From Desulfarculus sp. (GTDB lineage: Bacteria; Desulfobacterota; Desulfarculia; Desulfarculales; Desulfarculaceae), in NCBI GenBank assembly GCA_003605055.1, contig QZKP01000068.1, forward strand, positions 1 to 53,685: DNA of 53,685 bases. The letters run 5' to 3'. Below the pieces are notes generated by a model that saw only the letters and a list, made by a program, of their open reading frames with translations, was not told the DNA's origin and made no database searches. Both the position numbers and the translations under genes were made by a program. This document shows, piece after piece, positions 32,757 through 41,221 of this stretch; the first letter of the stretch is position 1; the number at the start of each line of letters is the position of its first letter.

Positions 32757-33206
32757 TTGCGGGCGGTGGTGCAGCGGGTGAGCCGGGCCTCGGTGGAGGT
32801 GGACGGCCGCGAGGTGGGCGCCATCGGCCCGGGGCTGGCGGTGCTCTTGGGCGTGGGCCAGGACGACGGCCCGGAGCAGGCGGCCTGGCTGGCGGCCAAG
32901 ATCGCGGGCCTGCGCATCTTCCCGGACGCCCAGGACAAGCTCAACCTGTCGGTGAGCGACATCGGCGGGGCAATCCTGGTGGTCAGCCAGTTCACCCTGT
33001 GGGGCGAGTGCTCCCGGGGCAAGCGCCCCTCCTTCAGCCGGGCGGCCGGCGGCGAGAAGGCCCAGCCCCTGTACGAGGCCTTCGTGGCCGAGCTGAAGAA
33101 GCTGGGCCTGACCGTGGCCACCGGCGTGTTCGGGGCCATGATGGAGCTGCACCTGACCAACGCCGGGCCGGTGACGCTGCTGCTGGACACGGACAAGACC
33201 TTCTAG
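32757..33206 (+). CDS. dtd: D-aminoacyl-tRNA deacylase Dtd
   Basis: A 149-aa Dtd, which removes D-amino acids wrongly attached to tRNA. The start is TTG (MRAVVQRVSRASVEVDG). The conserved SQFTLWG motif is near residue 78 and the cross-subunit Gly-cis-Pro type motif NAGPVTLLLDT near 135. Length is normal for the family. It is co-directional with larB and the DUF1285 gene with very short gaps. Confidence 0.93.
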   Translation: MRAVVQRVSRASVEVDGREVGAIGPGLAVLLGVGQDDGPEQAAWLAAKIAGLRIFPDAQDKLNLSVSDIGGAILVVSQFTLWGECSRGKRPSFSRAAGGEKAQPLYEAFVAELKKLGLTVATGVFGAMMELHLTNAGPVTLLLDTDKTF

Positions 33207-33223
33207 GCGGGCGAGGGGCAACC

Positions 33224-33742
33224 TTGGGCCAGGACAAGATAGACCTGAGCGGCTTCATGCCCCCGGGCTGGCAAGGCAAGTACCCGCCCTGCCAGATACA
33301 GGTGGACGCCGAGGGCCAGATGAGCCACGACGGCGCGCCCCTGGTGCACCCCACCATCATCAAGCTGATCTATGAGTCCGTGCACCTGGAGGACGGGCGC
33401 TACCTGCTGCGCATGGACAACCAGGTCTGCGAGCTGGAGGTGGCCGACACCTTTTTCGTGGTGGCCCGGGTAGAGTTCACCCGCCAGGGCGCGCGCCTGA
33501 GCCTCAACGACGGCTCGGCCGAGGACCTGGACCCGGCCAGCCTGCGCCTGGGCGACAACCAGGTGATCTACTGCGCGGTCAAGGGCGGGGCCTTCCCGGC
33601 CCGCTTCGGCCGGGCGGCCTACTACCAGTTGGCCCAGCAGATCGTGGAGGATGGCGAGGGGTTCGCGCTGGCGCTGGGGGATAATAAATGGCCGCTAAAA
33701 GAGAAGTCTGCGGAGGCCGGCGGGCCCATAAAGGGCAGTTAA
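33224..33742 (+). CDS. DUF1285 family protein
   Basis: A 172-aa protein starting at TTG 33224 after a GAGGGG site. Residues 20-160 follow the DUF1285 pattern: CQIQVDAEGQMSHDGAPLVHPTIIKLIYESVHLEDGRYLLRM, then VADTFFVVARVEF. Members are small soluble proteins of unknown role. Last gene of the larB-dtd unit. The C-terminal 30 residues are low in conservation. Confidence 0.83.
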   Translation: MGQDKIDLSGFMPPGWQGKYPPCQIQVDAEGQMSHDGAPLVHPTIIKLIYESVHLEDGRYLLRMDNQVCELEVADTFFVVARVEFTRQGARLSLNDGSAEDLDPASLRLGDNQVIYCAVKGGAFPARFGRAAYYQLAQQIVEDGEGFALALGDNKWPLKEKSAEAGGPIKGS

Positions 33743-33918
33743 AGTAAAAAAGCCGCCCGGATGATTATGTCCCCGCGCAGCAAGCCTGCCGCCCCGCTAG
33801 TCCGTCAGCGGCCGATGATCTGCATGCGCCCTGCCCTACCCTGCCGCCAGATTATATAAAAAACGCCACCCTGGCTCCGGCCCGGCGGCATCTATGTCCT
33901 TCCTACTTTTCCCAAACT

Positions 33919-33945
33919 AAAAGCGCCTGCCCACAGGACAGACGC
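33919..33945 (-). terminator. Intrinsic terminator of the Na/Pi cotransporter gene
   Basis: On the minus strand GCGTCTGTCC, loop TGT, GGGCAGGCGC (33945 down to 33923) with two G-U pairs, then TTTTAGTTT. It lies about 50 bases past the stop. The rest of the 33743-33997 gap shows no gene. Confidence 0.6.
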
Positions 33946-33997
33946 CATTCTCCCTTGCCGGCTGGAGGCCCGCAGGCCGCCTATTTTGCCGCCGGCC

Positions 33998-35680
33998 CTA
34001 CCGCAGACCCGCCACGGCCTGCGCGATGTTATAGCAGTAGTCGCCGATCTTCTCGAAGTTGGACAGCATGTCCACGAAGACCAGGCCCGGGTCCACGGTG
34101 CAGACCCCGGAGCGCAGGCGGGTGAGGTATTCGTCGCGCATCATCTCGCGCATGAAGTTTATCTTGTCCTCCATGGCCTGGGCGATCTCCATGACCTCGC
34201 GGTTGCGCTCGGCCGCGCCGGTGATAACCAGCTCCAGGAAGCGCCCCACCTGATCGCGCATGCTGCGGTAGTCGGCCAGTCCCTGCTCGGCCAGCTCCAG
34301 CTTGTTCTCCACCATCTCCTCGGTGAGCTGGGCCAAGTTCTCGATGGCGTCGCCCACCCGCTCGATGTTGTTGACCATCCTGAGCAGGGAGTTTATCTCG
34401 CGGCTCTCGGCGTCGGTGATGGCCTCCTGGCTGACCTGCACCAGGAAATCGGTGATGGCCCGCTGCAGGTTGTCCAGGGCGTCCTCGGTGGTTTTCCAGC
34501 GGGCCAGGTTCTCCAGCTTGCGGTTGAACAGCACGTTGGTGACGTCGCGGTACATCCCCTGGGCCAGGCGGCCCATGCGCACCGTTTCCTCGCGGGCCTG
34601 GGCCAGGGCCACGCTGGGGTTGTCCACGAAGCGGTAGTCCAGGTGGAGCGGCCGCCCCATGTCCTGCAGGGACACCTCCGGCTCCTTGCCCGGGGTGATC
34701 CAGATCGAGGCCTTGACCAACAGCGGCAGCAGCACCAGGAACACCAGGCAGTTTATCACGTTGAAAAGGGTGTGCGCGTTGGCTATGTAGCGTCCGATAT
34801 TGGCCTTTTCGCTGCCCACCAAGGCCTCGGCCGGGCCGGTGCCCATGAGATGGACGGTCAGCCACTGCACCAGGTCCACGAAGGGGTCGAACGCCGCGAC
34901 AATGTAGATCACGCCGAGGACGTTGAAGATGGTGTGGGACATGGCCGCCCGCCGGGCCACGATATGGCTGCCGATGGCCGCCAACTGAGCGGTGATGGTG
35001 GTGCCGATGTTGTCGCCCAGGATCAGGGCCACCGAGCCGGGCAGGTTGAGCAGGCCCTGGCTGGCCAGGGCCATGGTGATGCCCACCGTGGCCGAGGAGG
35101 ACTGCACGATCATGGTCAGCAAGGTGCCGGTGAGCACGCAGAGCAATATGCCGCCGGTGCTGCCGGCGTCGAACTTGGTGAAGAAGGCGATGAAGTCGGG
35201 GTGGGAGCGCAGGGGCTTGAAGCCGTTCTTCATCATCTCCATGCCGTAGAACAGCAGGCCAAAGCCCAGGATCACGTCGCCGACGTAGCGCCACTTGCGG
35301 CGCTTGGCAAAGAACTTGAACCCCACCCCCACGAAGATGGCCGGCAGGGCCAAGTCGCTGATATTAAAGGCTATGAGCTGGGCGGTGACGGTAGTGCCTA
35401 TGTTGGCGCCCAGGATCACCCCCACGGCCTGGGTGAGGTTCATCAGGCCGGCGTTGACAAAGCCCACCAGGGTCACGGTGGTGGCCGAGGAGGACTGGAT
35501 CACGGCGGTGACCCCCACCCCCACCAGGCAGCCCAGCACCCGGTTGGAGGAGACCGCCTCCAGGAAGTTGCGCAGGCGGTCGCCGGCCACCTTTTGCAGG
35601 CCCTCGGACATGAGCTTCATGCCCAGCAGGAAGATGCCCAGGCCGCCCAGAGCTTGCATTATTACGTTGAATAAATTCAC
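33998..35680 (-). CDS. Na/Pi cotransporter family protein with PhoU-like domain
   Basis: A 560-aa membrane protein from GTG 35680; an in-frame upstream ATG at 35734 would add 18 basic, unlikely residues. It contains two inverted-repeat Na/Pi cotransport halves, each with a QSSSAT motif (AVIQSSSATTVTLVGFVN, then MIVQSSSATVGITMALAS) and a following GANIGTTVTAQ or GDNIGTTITAQ. The C-terminal 200 residues are a helical PhoU-like domain (LLRMVNNIERVGDAIENLAQ, LSNFEKIGDYCYNIAQAV). It would import or export phosphate with sodium in the inner membrane. No pho genes are adjacent. Confidence 0.88.
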   Translation of the reverse strand: MNLFNVIMQALGGLGIFLLGMKLMSEGLQKVAGDRLRNFLEAVSSNRVLGCLVGVGVTAVIQSSSATTVTLVGFVNAGLMNLTQAVGVILGANIGTTVTAQLIAFNISDLALPAIFVGVGFKFFAKRRKWRYVGDVILGFGLLFYGMEMMKNGFKPLRSHPDFIAFFTKFDAGSTGGILLCVLTGTLLTMIVQSSSATVGITMALASQGLLNLPGSVALILGDNIGTTITAQLAAIGSHIVARRAAMSHTIFNVLGVIYIVAAFDPFVDLVQWLTVHLMGTGPAEALVGSEKANIGRYIANAHTLFNVINCLVFLVLLPLLVKASIWITPGKEPEVSLQDMGRPLHLDYRFVDNPSVALAQAREETVRMGRLAQGMYRDVTNVLFNRKLENLARWKTTEDALDNLQRAITDFLVQVSQEAITDAESREINSLLRMVNNIERVGDAIENLAQLTEEMVENKLELAEQGLADYRSMRDQVGRFLELVITGAAERNREVMEIAQAMEDKINFMREMMRDEYLTRLRSGVCTVDPGLVFVDMLSNFEKIGDYCYNIAQAVAGLR

Positions 35681-36095
35681 TTTTTTATGTCTAAGCCCTT
35701 TTTGACCGCCGGCCGGCCGGCCCCGCGGAAGCAAATCCTCTCGGCGGCATTTCTAACCCGTCCCCGTCCCCCAGTCAACCCTTAAGCTAATTTCCGGGCG
35801 ATGCCGGTTGGTTAGGAGCCTGGGCCCCCAGTGCTCGCCGGCCGCGCTTGACCGCCGGGGGAGAGACGGCTATCCTGATAATTAGGGCGAAGAAATAATC
35901 ACCATGGCCCACACGGTGTCGAGCTAAGGAGGACGCATGTTCTGTCCGGCTTGGACGGACCCCTCCTCTTCAGCCGCCCCCGCGGCGGCAGGCATTCCCA
36001 CCCGCGCCGGGTTCCTCCCGGCCCGAAGCAGCCGATATCATGTCCCCCATTTGCCGCGGCTGGAGGCCTTTGCGCTCCGGCCAAAGGAGAGGTGC
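35681..36095. other. Long intergenic region upstream of the baeRF gene
   Basis: No certain gene lies here. It holds a good promoter (35848-35876), a seven-codon micro-ORF at 35904-35927 (MAHTVSS) whose stop overlaps an AAGGAGG site, and an ATG at 35937 that is in frame with the baeRF gene and could give a 53-residue longer product of poor coding character. Confidence 0.5.
35848..35876 (+). promoter_or_regulatory. Sigma-70-type promoter for the baeRF gene
   Basis: TTGACC (35848-35853), 17-base spacer, TATCCT (35871-35876). Downstream is a leader of about 200 bases. Confidence 0.55.
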
Positions 36096-37223
36096 ATGCT
36101 GAGCAACCGCGAACTGCATCGTCTGGCTTCCCTGGACACCCACCCCCACTACACCCTAAGCCTATATCTTTCCCTGGACCAGACCCGGGAGCAGCGTCTG
36201 CTGGCCCTGGGCGATCTGATCAAGCGCAAGGAGCACAAGCTGGCCGGCAACGGTTCGGCCCAGATCTGGCACGACTTGGCCCAAGACGTGGAGCAGGCCG
36301 TGCGCTACGTGGAGGAGCTGCCGGCCAGCCCGGGCCGGAGCCTGGCCCTTTTCTCCTGCGCCCCTATGGACCTTTTCGAGACCCACAGCCTGCTGCTGCC
36401 GGTGGGCAACCTCCTGGAGCTGGGACCGGCGCCCTACATCCGGCCCCTGGCCGCCCTGTCCAGCGACCACGGCCACACCCTGGCCGTGCTGCTGGACAAG
36501 AAGCGCGCCCGCTTCTTCGACTGCTTTTTGGGCCTGGCCCAGGAGATGGCCGAGGCCGAGATATTCAACGAGACCGGGGCCCAGATGGAAGGCGGCGGGC
36601 AGGGCCGCACCGGCGACAGCCACGTCTCCCGCCGGGCCGGCCAGGCCCAGGGCCGGCACTACAAGGAAACGGCCGCCGCGGCCAGGGAGCTGATGACCGG
36701 GCGGGGTTGCCAGTGGCTGGTCATCGGCGGCCCGCGGGCGGCGGTGGAGGGGCTGCAGGAGGCCCTGCACCCCTACCAGACCGAGCGCCTGGTGGGCAGC
36801 TTCAGCCTGGAGGCGGGGGCCAGCGAGGCCCAGGTGGCCCAGGCGGTCACCCAACTGCAACAGGACGCCGGACGCCGGCGCCAGGAGGAGCTGTTGGGCA
36901 CCCTGGCCAACAACCTGGGCCCGGGCGGCCAGGCGGCTACCGGCCTCAACCAGGTGCTGGGCGCCCTGTTCGAAGGCCGCGTGCACACCCTGTTCCTGCG
37001 CCGCGGCTTGGTGCAGCCCGGCGGCGCCTGCCACGCCTGCGGCCGCCTGCGCCACGTGGCCGGCCCTTGCCCCATCTGCCGTCAGGAGATGACCCCCGTG
37101 GACGACGTGGTCAACCTGGCCCTGGCCCGGGCCATCAACTCCGGCGCCGCCGTGGAGCAGATCAGCGGCGACTCGGAGTTGGACCGCCTGGGCGGGGTGG
37201 CCGCCCTACTGCGCTACGCCTGA
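36096..37223 (+). CDS. baeRF (bacterial archaeo-eukaryotic release factor-like) family protein
   Basis: A 375-aa protein; AAAGGAGAGG lies upstream of ATG 36096. The layout follows the baeRF superfamily related to eRF1: an N-terminal part with YTLSLYLSLD, a central segment HTLAVLLDKKRARFFDCFLG (about residues 130-150) that is a hallmark of these proteins, a domain with QWLVIGGPRAAVEGL, and a C-terminal zinc ribbon CHACGR...CPICRQ (near residue 314). Family members are predicted to act on stalled ribosomes; function is not established. A second ribosome site and ATG at 35937 could give a longer form. Confidence 0.78.
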   Translation: MLSNRELHRLASLDTHPHYTLSLYLSLDQTREQRLLALGDLIKRKEHKLAGNGSAQIWHDLAQDVEQAVRYVEELPASPGRSLALFSCAPMDLFETHSLLLPVGNLLELGPAPYIRPLAALSSDHGHTLAVLLDKKRARFFDCFLGLAQEMAEAEIFNETGAQMEGGGQGRTGDSHVSRRAGQAQGRHYKETAAAARELMTGRGCQWLVIGGPRAAVEGLQEALHPYQTERLVGSFSLEAGASEAQVAQAVTQLQQDAGRRRQEELLGTLANNLGPGGQAATGLNQVLGALFEGRVHTLFLRRGLVQPGGACHACGRLRHVAGPCPICRQEMTPVDDVVNLALARAINSGAAVEQISGDSELDRLGGVAALLRYA

Positions 37224-37245
37224 GCCGCCTTGCCAATGACAGAGA

Positions 37246-37270
37246 GAGCCCCGCGCGGGGCTCCCTCGTC
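37246..37270 (+). terminator. Terminator-like hairpin after the baeRF gene
   Basis: GAGCCCCGCGCGGGGCTC (37246-37263) is a perfect palindrome, followed by CCTCGTCGTT. The T run is weak. It lies between convergent genes. Confidence 0.5.
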
Positions 37271-37291
37271 GTTCGTGGGTTGGGCGGCCGG

Positions 37292-37657
37292 CTAGCCCAG
37301 GTAGGTGGCCCGGCTGTCCTCGCTCTCCCAGGTGGACACCTCGGCCATCTTGACCTGGGGCGGCAGTTGGGCGGCGATGGTCTCGTAAAGATGCTTGGCG
37401 ATCATCTCGCTGGAGGGGTTGCGCTGGTCAAAGGGCGGCACCTGGTTCAGGTGGCGGTGGTCCAGCTGATCCAAGGCCAGGTTCAAGAGCCGCTTAAGCT
37501 CGCCGAAGTCCAGCAAGAGGTCGGCCTGGTCCAGGTCCCGTCCCTCCACCACCACCTCCACCTTCCAGTTGTGGCCGTGCAGGGACTCGCAACGGCCCTT
37601 GAAATGCCGGAGGTTGTGGGCCGCGGCAAAGCGGCCGGTCACGGACAGACGGTACAC
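37292..37657 (-). CDS. queD: 6-carboxy-5,6,7,8-tetrahydropterin synthase QueD
   Basis: A 121-aa enzyme of queuosine precursor (preQ0) synthesis that converts dihydroneopterin triphosphate to 6-carboxytetrahydropterin. Zinc ligands His14, His27 and His29 (FAAAHNLRHFKGRCESLHGHNW) and catalytic Cys23 are present; LLDFGELK near residue 48, LDHRHLN near 65 and NPSSEMIAKHLYE near 80 are family motifs. The zinc-ribbon gene lies 25 bases upstream on the same strand and may be co-transcribed. Other que genes are not in the window. Confidence 0.93.
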   Translation of the reverse strand: MYRLSVTGRFAAAHNLRHFKGRCESLHGHNWKVEVVVEGRDLDQADLLLDFGELKRLLNLALDQLDHRHLNQVPPFDQRNPSSEMIAKHLYETIAAQLPPQVKMAEVSTWESEDSRATYLG

Positions 37658-37682
37658 GACGGTTCTCCCGGGCGCCGGCGGC

Positions 37683-38027
37683 CTAGACCGCCGGACCGGT
37701 GTAGGGCTTGCCGCACTCGATGCACTTGCCCTCCGGACTGATGATGCCGATGCAGTTGCCGTCGCTGCAGGCGGTGCGTTTGCCAGGCTCCAGTCCCTCC
37801 ATCACCGGGAGGTCCTCCAGTTGCTCGCCGCACTCGGCGCAGAATTTGGCCTTTTGCGGGGAGGTTTGGCCGCAGGAGGCGCAGGTCAGGAGCTTGGGCG
37901 GCTCACCCTCCGGCGCGGGCAGCTCGTGGCCGCAGTGGTGACAGAACGAGGCGCCGGGCAGGGCCTTTTGGCCGCAGGTGGCGCAGGGCAGAGCGGGTAG
38001 CTCCTGTTTGCAGTGAGGGCACTCCAT
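37683..38027 (-). CDS. Zinc-ribbon protein
   Basis: A 114-aa protein made almost wholly of CxxC knuckles: CPHC, CATC, CHHCG, CASC, CAECG and CIECG, i.e. three or so double-zinc-ribbon units. The start at 38027 (MECPHCKQE) has a CAGGGAG site; an earlier in-frame ATG adds ten residues without a site. The C-terminal ribbon (ACSDGNCIGIISPEGKCIECGKPY) is spaced unlike the others. Function unknown; zinc ribbons of this kind usually mediate protein or nucleic-acid contacts. Confidence 0.75.
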   Translation of the reverse strand: MECPHCKQELPALPCATCGQKALPGASFCHHCGHELPAPEGEPPKLLTCASCGQTSPQKAKFCAECGEQLEDLPVMEGLEPGKRTACSDGNCIGIISPEGKCIECGKPYTGPAV

Positions 38028-38242
38028 GTCTGGCTCCCTGTTTCCTGGTAGAATCAAGTTTAGGTTTCGGCGGACTGATGCCGGCCGAGGTCAATTCGAA
38101 TTGTGGAGTGAGCGAGGCCACCTGTCAACCCCGCGGTCGGAGCGCCGATTCTTGACGGGAGTTCAGGGGGCGTGTTAGAGCTTGGCAGGCGCGGCGCATG
38201 ACCGTGCCGGCGCTGACAACCCCAGCAGCGGCGGAGGAAAAC

Positions 38243-39922
38243 ATGAGAGCCAGCCGCGCACTGCGCGCCGGATTTGTGATGATCGTCCTGAGTGCGATGG
38301 TGCTGTTGCCCATCGCCGCTTCCACCCTGGCCGCCGGCCCCACCCGGGTGGCGGTGCTGCCCTTCACCACCCACGCCAAGGAGGACATATCCTTCGTGGT
38401 CCGAGGCGTGCGGGACATGCTGGCCTCCCGGCTGCCCTGGAAGGACAAGGTGGTGGTCATAGAGCCGGACCTGGTGGCGCCGGTGCTGGCCAAGATAAAG
38501 CCGCCCTACAACGAGGCCAAGGCCCGGCAGATCGGCAAGGAGCTGAACGCCCAAGTAGTGGTGTTCGGCTCCATCACCCAACTGGGCAAATCCGTGAGCG
38601 TGGACGCCCGGGTGGTTAAGGTGGACCAGGCCGAGTCGGCCCTGACCGCCTTTGTGCAGGCGCAGGACCTGGACCAGGTGATCCCTCAGATCAACCAGTT
38701 CGCCCAGCGCATCAACGCCGAGATTTTCCGCCGGCCGGATGCCATCGCCGCCTCGCAGCCGACCCCCGAGGCCCAGACCCCGGCCGCCACCGGCGGCTCG
38801 GGGGAGATGGCCAACCTGCCGGCCAACATCAGCCCCTTGAACCCCCTGTTCCTCAAGCAGTTGTCTGGCATCGAGTCGGACCGCTACTGGCACAGCCCCC
38901 GCCTCAACGGCGTGATTGACTCCCTGGCCGTGGCCGACATTGACGGCGACGGCAAGAACGAGCTGCTGGCCCTGTTCCCGGACCGGCTGCGCATCTACCG
39001 CCTTACCGGCCGTTCCTTCTCCCTGATCCACGAAATCAAGAGCGGACCGCGGGGGAACTACTATTTCGTGGACGTGGCCGACATTGACGGCGACGGGCGT
39101 CCGGAGATATTCGTCAGCAGCCGCGTGGGCGAGACGGTCAACAGCTTCGTGCTGGAGTGGCGCGACGGCCGGCCGGTGTACAAGGCCAAGGACCTGCCTT
39201 ATTACTTCCGGGTCCAGCCTAACCCCTTGGGCAAGGGGCACTGGCTGTTCGCCCAGAAGGCCGCCGTGGACAGCCCCTTCTGGGGGCCCATCTACAAGAT
39301 GAAGTGGAGCAAGGGCAGCTACGAACCCGAGAAAGAGATGGACCTGCCCAGGATGGCCTCCATCTTCAACTTCGTGCTGGCCGACCTGAACCAGTCGGGC
39401 AATCTCATGACCGTGCTCATCGGCCCCACCTATCACCTGCGGGTGTTCAACAGCAAGCACCAGCAACTCTGGATGAGCGGGGAGATGTACAACGTCTCCA
39501 ACAAGTTCATCCGCTACATGGCCCTGCAGGGCAACGATTACGAGGATGAGTGGTACTTCCTGTACAGCCGCCTGATCCTGGCCGACCTGAACCAGGACGG
39601 CCGCCAGGAGATCATCTGCCAGCAGGCCAAGGGCCGCTTCGGCCTGGCCATGGAGAAGACCCGGCTGCTGTACGAATCCACCATCTACTCCCTGTCCTGG
39701 AACGGCCTGTCCATGAGCGAGGACTGGCGGACGCCACGCATCAGCGGCACTCTGACCGACTACATCATCGGCGATGTGGGCAACGTGGGGCGGCAGGCCC
39801 TGGTGCTGAGCGTGGGTCACGAGGAGTTGGGCGGGTTCTTGGAGAAGGGCTTCACCAACATCGTGGCCTTCACCCTCAAGGTCCCCAAGAAAAAGCCCCA
39901 GACCATCAACAAGGGACTGTAG
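38243..39922 (+). CDS. Exported FG-GAP/VCBS repeat protein with TolB/CsgG-like N-terminal domain
   Basis: A 559-aa protein with GGAGG upstream of ATG 38243. A signal peptide spans about residues 1-32. Residues 33-170 begin RVAVLPFTTHA and read like the small alpha/beta domain of TolB-N/CsgG-type outer-membrane proteins. Then come FG-GAP-like repeats with calcium-loop motifs DIDGDGKNE (near 232), DIDGDGRPE (near 280) and DLNQDGRQE (near 450). Predicted periplasmic or surface protein, beta-propeller-like. Partner unknown. Confidence 0.75.
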   Translation: MRASRALRAGFVMIVLSAMVLLPIAASTLAAGPTRVAVLPFTTHAKEDISFVVRGVRDMLASRLPWKDKVVVIEPDLVAPVLAKIKPPYNEAKARQIGKELNAQVVVFGSITQLGKSVSVDARVVKVDQAESALTAFVQAQDLDQVIPQINQFAQRINAEIFRRPDAIAASQPTPEAQTPAATGGSGEMANLPANISPLNPLFLKQLSGIESDRYWHSPRLNGVIDSLAVADIDGDGKNELLALFPDRLRIYRLTGRSFSLIHEIKSGPRGNYYFVDVADIDGDGRPEIFVSSRVGETVNSFVLEWRDGRPVYKAKDLPYYFRVQPNPLGKGHWLFAQKAAVDSPFWGPIYKMKWSKGSYEPEKEMDLPRMASIFNFVLADLNQSGNLMTVLIGPTYHLRVFNSKHQQLWMSGEMYNVSNKFIRYMALQGNDYEDEWYFLYSRLILADLNQDGRQEIICQQAKGRFGLAMEKTRLLYESTIYSLSWNGLSMSEDWRTPRISGTLTDYIIGDVGNVGRQALVLSVGHEELGGFLEKGFTNIVAFTLKVPKKKPQTINKGL

Positions 39923-39962
39923 AAAACGGGCCGGCCCCCCGGGCCGGCCCGGCATTCCCCCG

Positions 39963-39993
39963 CAGGGGCCCGCCAGGGCCCCTGGTTTATTTT
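39963..39993 (+). terminator. Intrinsic terminator after the FG-GAP gene
   Basis: CAGGGGCCC (39963-39971), loop GCCA, GGGCCCCTG (39976-39984), then GTTTATTTT. A second GC-rich palindrome precedes it at about 39929-39951. It overlaps the stop codon of the convergent PBP gene. Confidence 0.65.
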
Positions 39994-41216
39994 CGGGCGG
40001 TCTGCTGGGAGCGGAAGGCCTCGCGCAGCACCAGGCGGGCCAGGCGCTTGGAGTTGGCGTGGCGCACCTTGCCGTGCACCACCATGACCGCCACCGCCAG
40101 GCTGCGTCCGCTGACCGGGTCGCGGCCGTAGCCGGCGAACCACTCGAACAGATCCTGCCGGTCATGGCCGCGGATGGTGCCGGTCTTGCCGCCCAACTGC
40201 AGGCGCTTGAGCACCCGGTCGCGCCAAAGCCGGCTGAAGGCCTTGCGGGCGGTGCCCTCGGTGATGGTGGCCGCGAACAGGCGCTGCATGCTCCGGCAGG
40301 TGTCGGGCGTCACCACCGGCTCGCCGAGATTGGGCCGCCCCCGGTAGGCCACCTCGCCGTGGCTGGTGGTCAGGCGGCGCACCAGGTAGGGCTGGGGAAG
40401 GCGGCCGCCGTTGAGGAACACCGAGACCATCAGGGCCGCGTGCAGGGGGCTCATGGTGGTGTCGCGGTTGTAGCCCGAGGCCATCTCGCCCAGGGCGAAG
40501 TCGCTCTGCACCTGCGCCAGCCGGCTGGGCCCCAGGGGCAGATCAAAGGACAAGCTGCGCCCGAAGCCCAGGGCCTGGGCGTATTCCACCAGCACCTCCT
40601 TGCCCAACTGGAATATGCCCAGGCGGGCAAAGACCGGGTTGTTGCTGTCGGCGAAGCTGTGGGCCAGGGTCACCCGCTGGGGCCGGCGCTTGAGCTTCTC
40701 GCGCACTTGGAAGCGGTACAGGGTATGGGGCCGGCCCACGTAGCGCAGGTAGCTGGTGGGCCCCAGCTCCGCCTCCTCCAGGGCCGCGGCGGCGGTGACC
40801 ACCTTGAACAGCGAGGCCGCCGGCGAAGAGGAGTCCAGGGCCACGCTGGGGTCGCGGCGCCCGTTGCGCAGGCCGGCCAGGGCCAGCACCTTGCCGCTGC
40901 CGGGGTCCACCACCACCAGCGCCGCCCGCCGGCTCTTCAGCGCCCCCAGATGCCGCTCCACCACCTGCTGCAGATGGCTGTCCACCGTGGGCACCACGGT
41001 CAGCCGGCCCAGTTTGGGGTCTTGCAACCGCATGGGATGGCCCTGCACCAGGCGCGGGACCTGGCCCTTGAGCAGGCGGGCCACCTGTTCCTTTTGCAGC
41101 GTCCCCTCAGCCCGGGCCGGGAGCGCCAGCAGCAGCGAGAGCAAACACGCGCCCAGGGCCAGACAGCGGCCCAGGGTTTCCAGGCGCAAGGCAACGGGCA
41201 GCGCGCGCGGCTTCAC
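39987..41216 (-). CDS. Penicillin-binding protein, stand-alone transpeptidase
   Basis: About 409 aa from GTG 41216 (GGAGGG nine bases upstream); a TTG at 41225 that overlaps the serS stop is an alternative. A signal/anchor segment covers about residues 8-36. The transpeptidase motifs are SPAASLFK (active Ser about 135), SNN in FADSNNPVF and KTG in LGGKTGTIRG near 350. There is no glycosyltransferase domain and no dimerisation domain typical of class B PBPs, so it is closest to small PBPs or PbpC/FtsI-like transpeptidase domains. It probably crosslinks or trims peptidoglycan. It follows serS directly. Confidence 0.82.
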   Translation of the reverse strand: MKPRALPVALRLETLGRCLALGACLLSLLLALPARAEGTLQKEQVARLLKGQVPRLVQGHPMRLQDPKLGRLTVVPTVDSHLQQVVERHLGALKSRRAALVVVDPGSGKVLALAGLRNGRRDPSVALDSSSPAASLFKVVTAAAALEEAELGPTSYLRYVGRPHTLYRFQVREKLKRRPQRVTLAHSFADSNNPVFARLGIFQLGKEVLVEYAQALGFGRSLSFDLPLGPSRLAQVQSDFALGEMASGYNRDTTMSPLHAALMVSVFLNGGRLPQPYLVRRLTTSHGEVAYRGRPNLGEPVVTPDTCRSMQRLFAATITEGTARKAFSRLWRDRVLKRLQLGGKTGTIRGHDRQDLFEWFAGYGRDPVSGRSLAVAVMVVHGKVRHANSKRLARLVLREAFRSQQTARK

Positions 41217-41221
41217 GTTTC

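Noticed and set aside
35937..37223. Longer baeRF product from ATG 35937
   Set aside because: The extra 53 residues look non-homologous and Pro/Ala-rich, and ATG 36096 has a strong site of its own. Kept only as a finding.
38060..40165. A 701-codon open frame on the minus strand opposite the FG-GAP gene
   Set aside because: It shows shadow-type composition and no motif, while the plus strand has a signal peptide and calcium-loop repeats.
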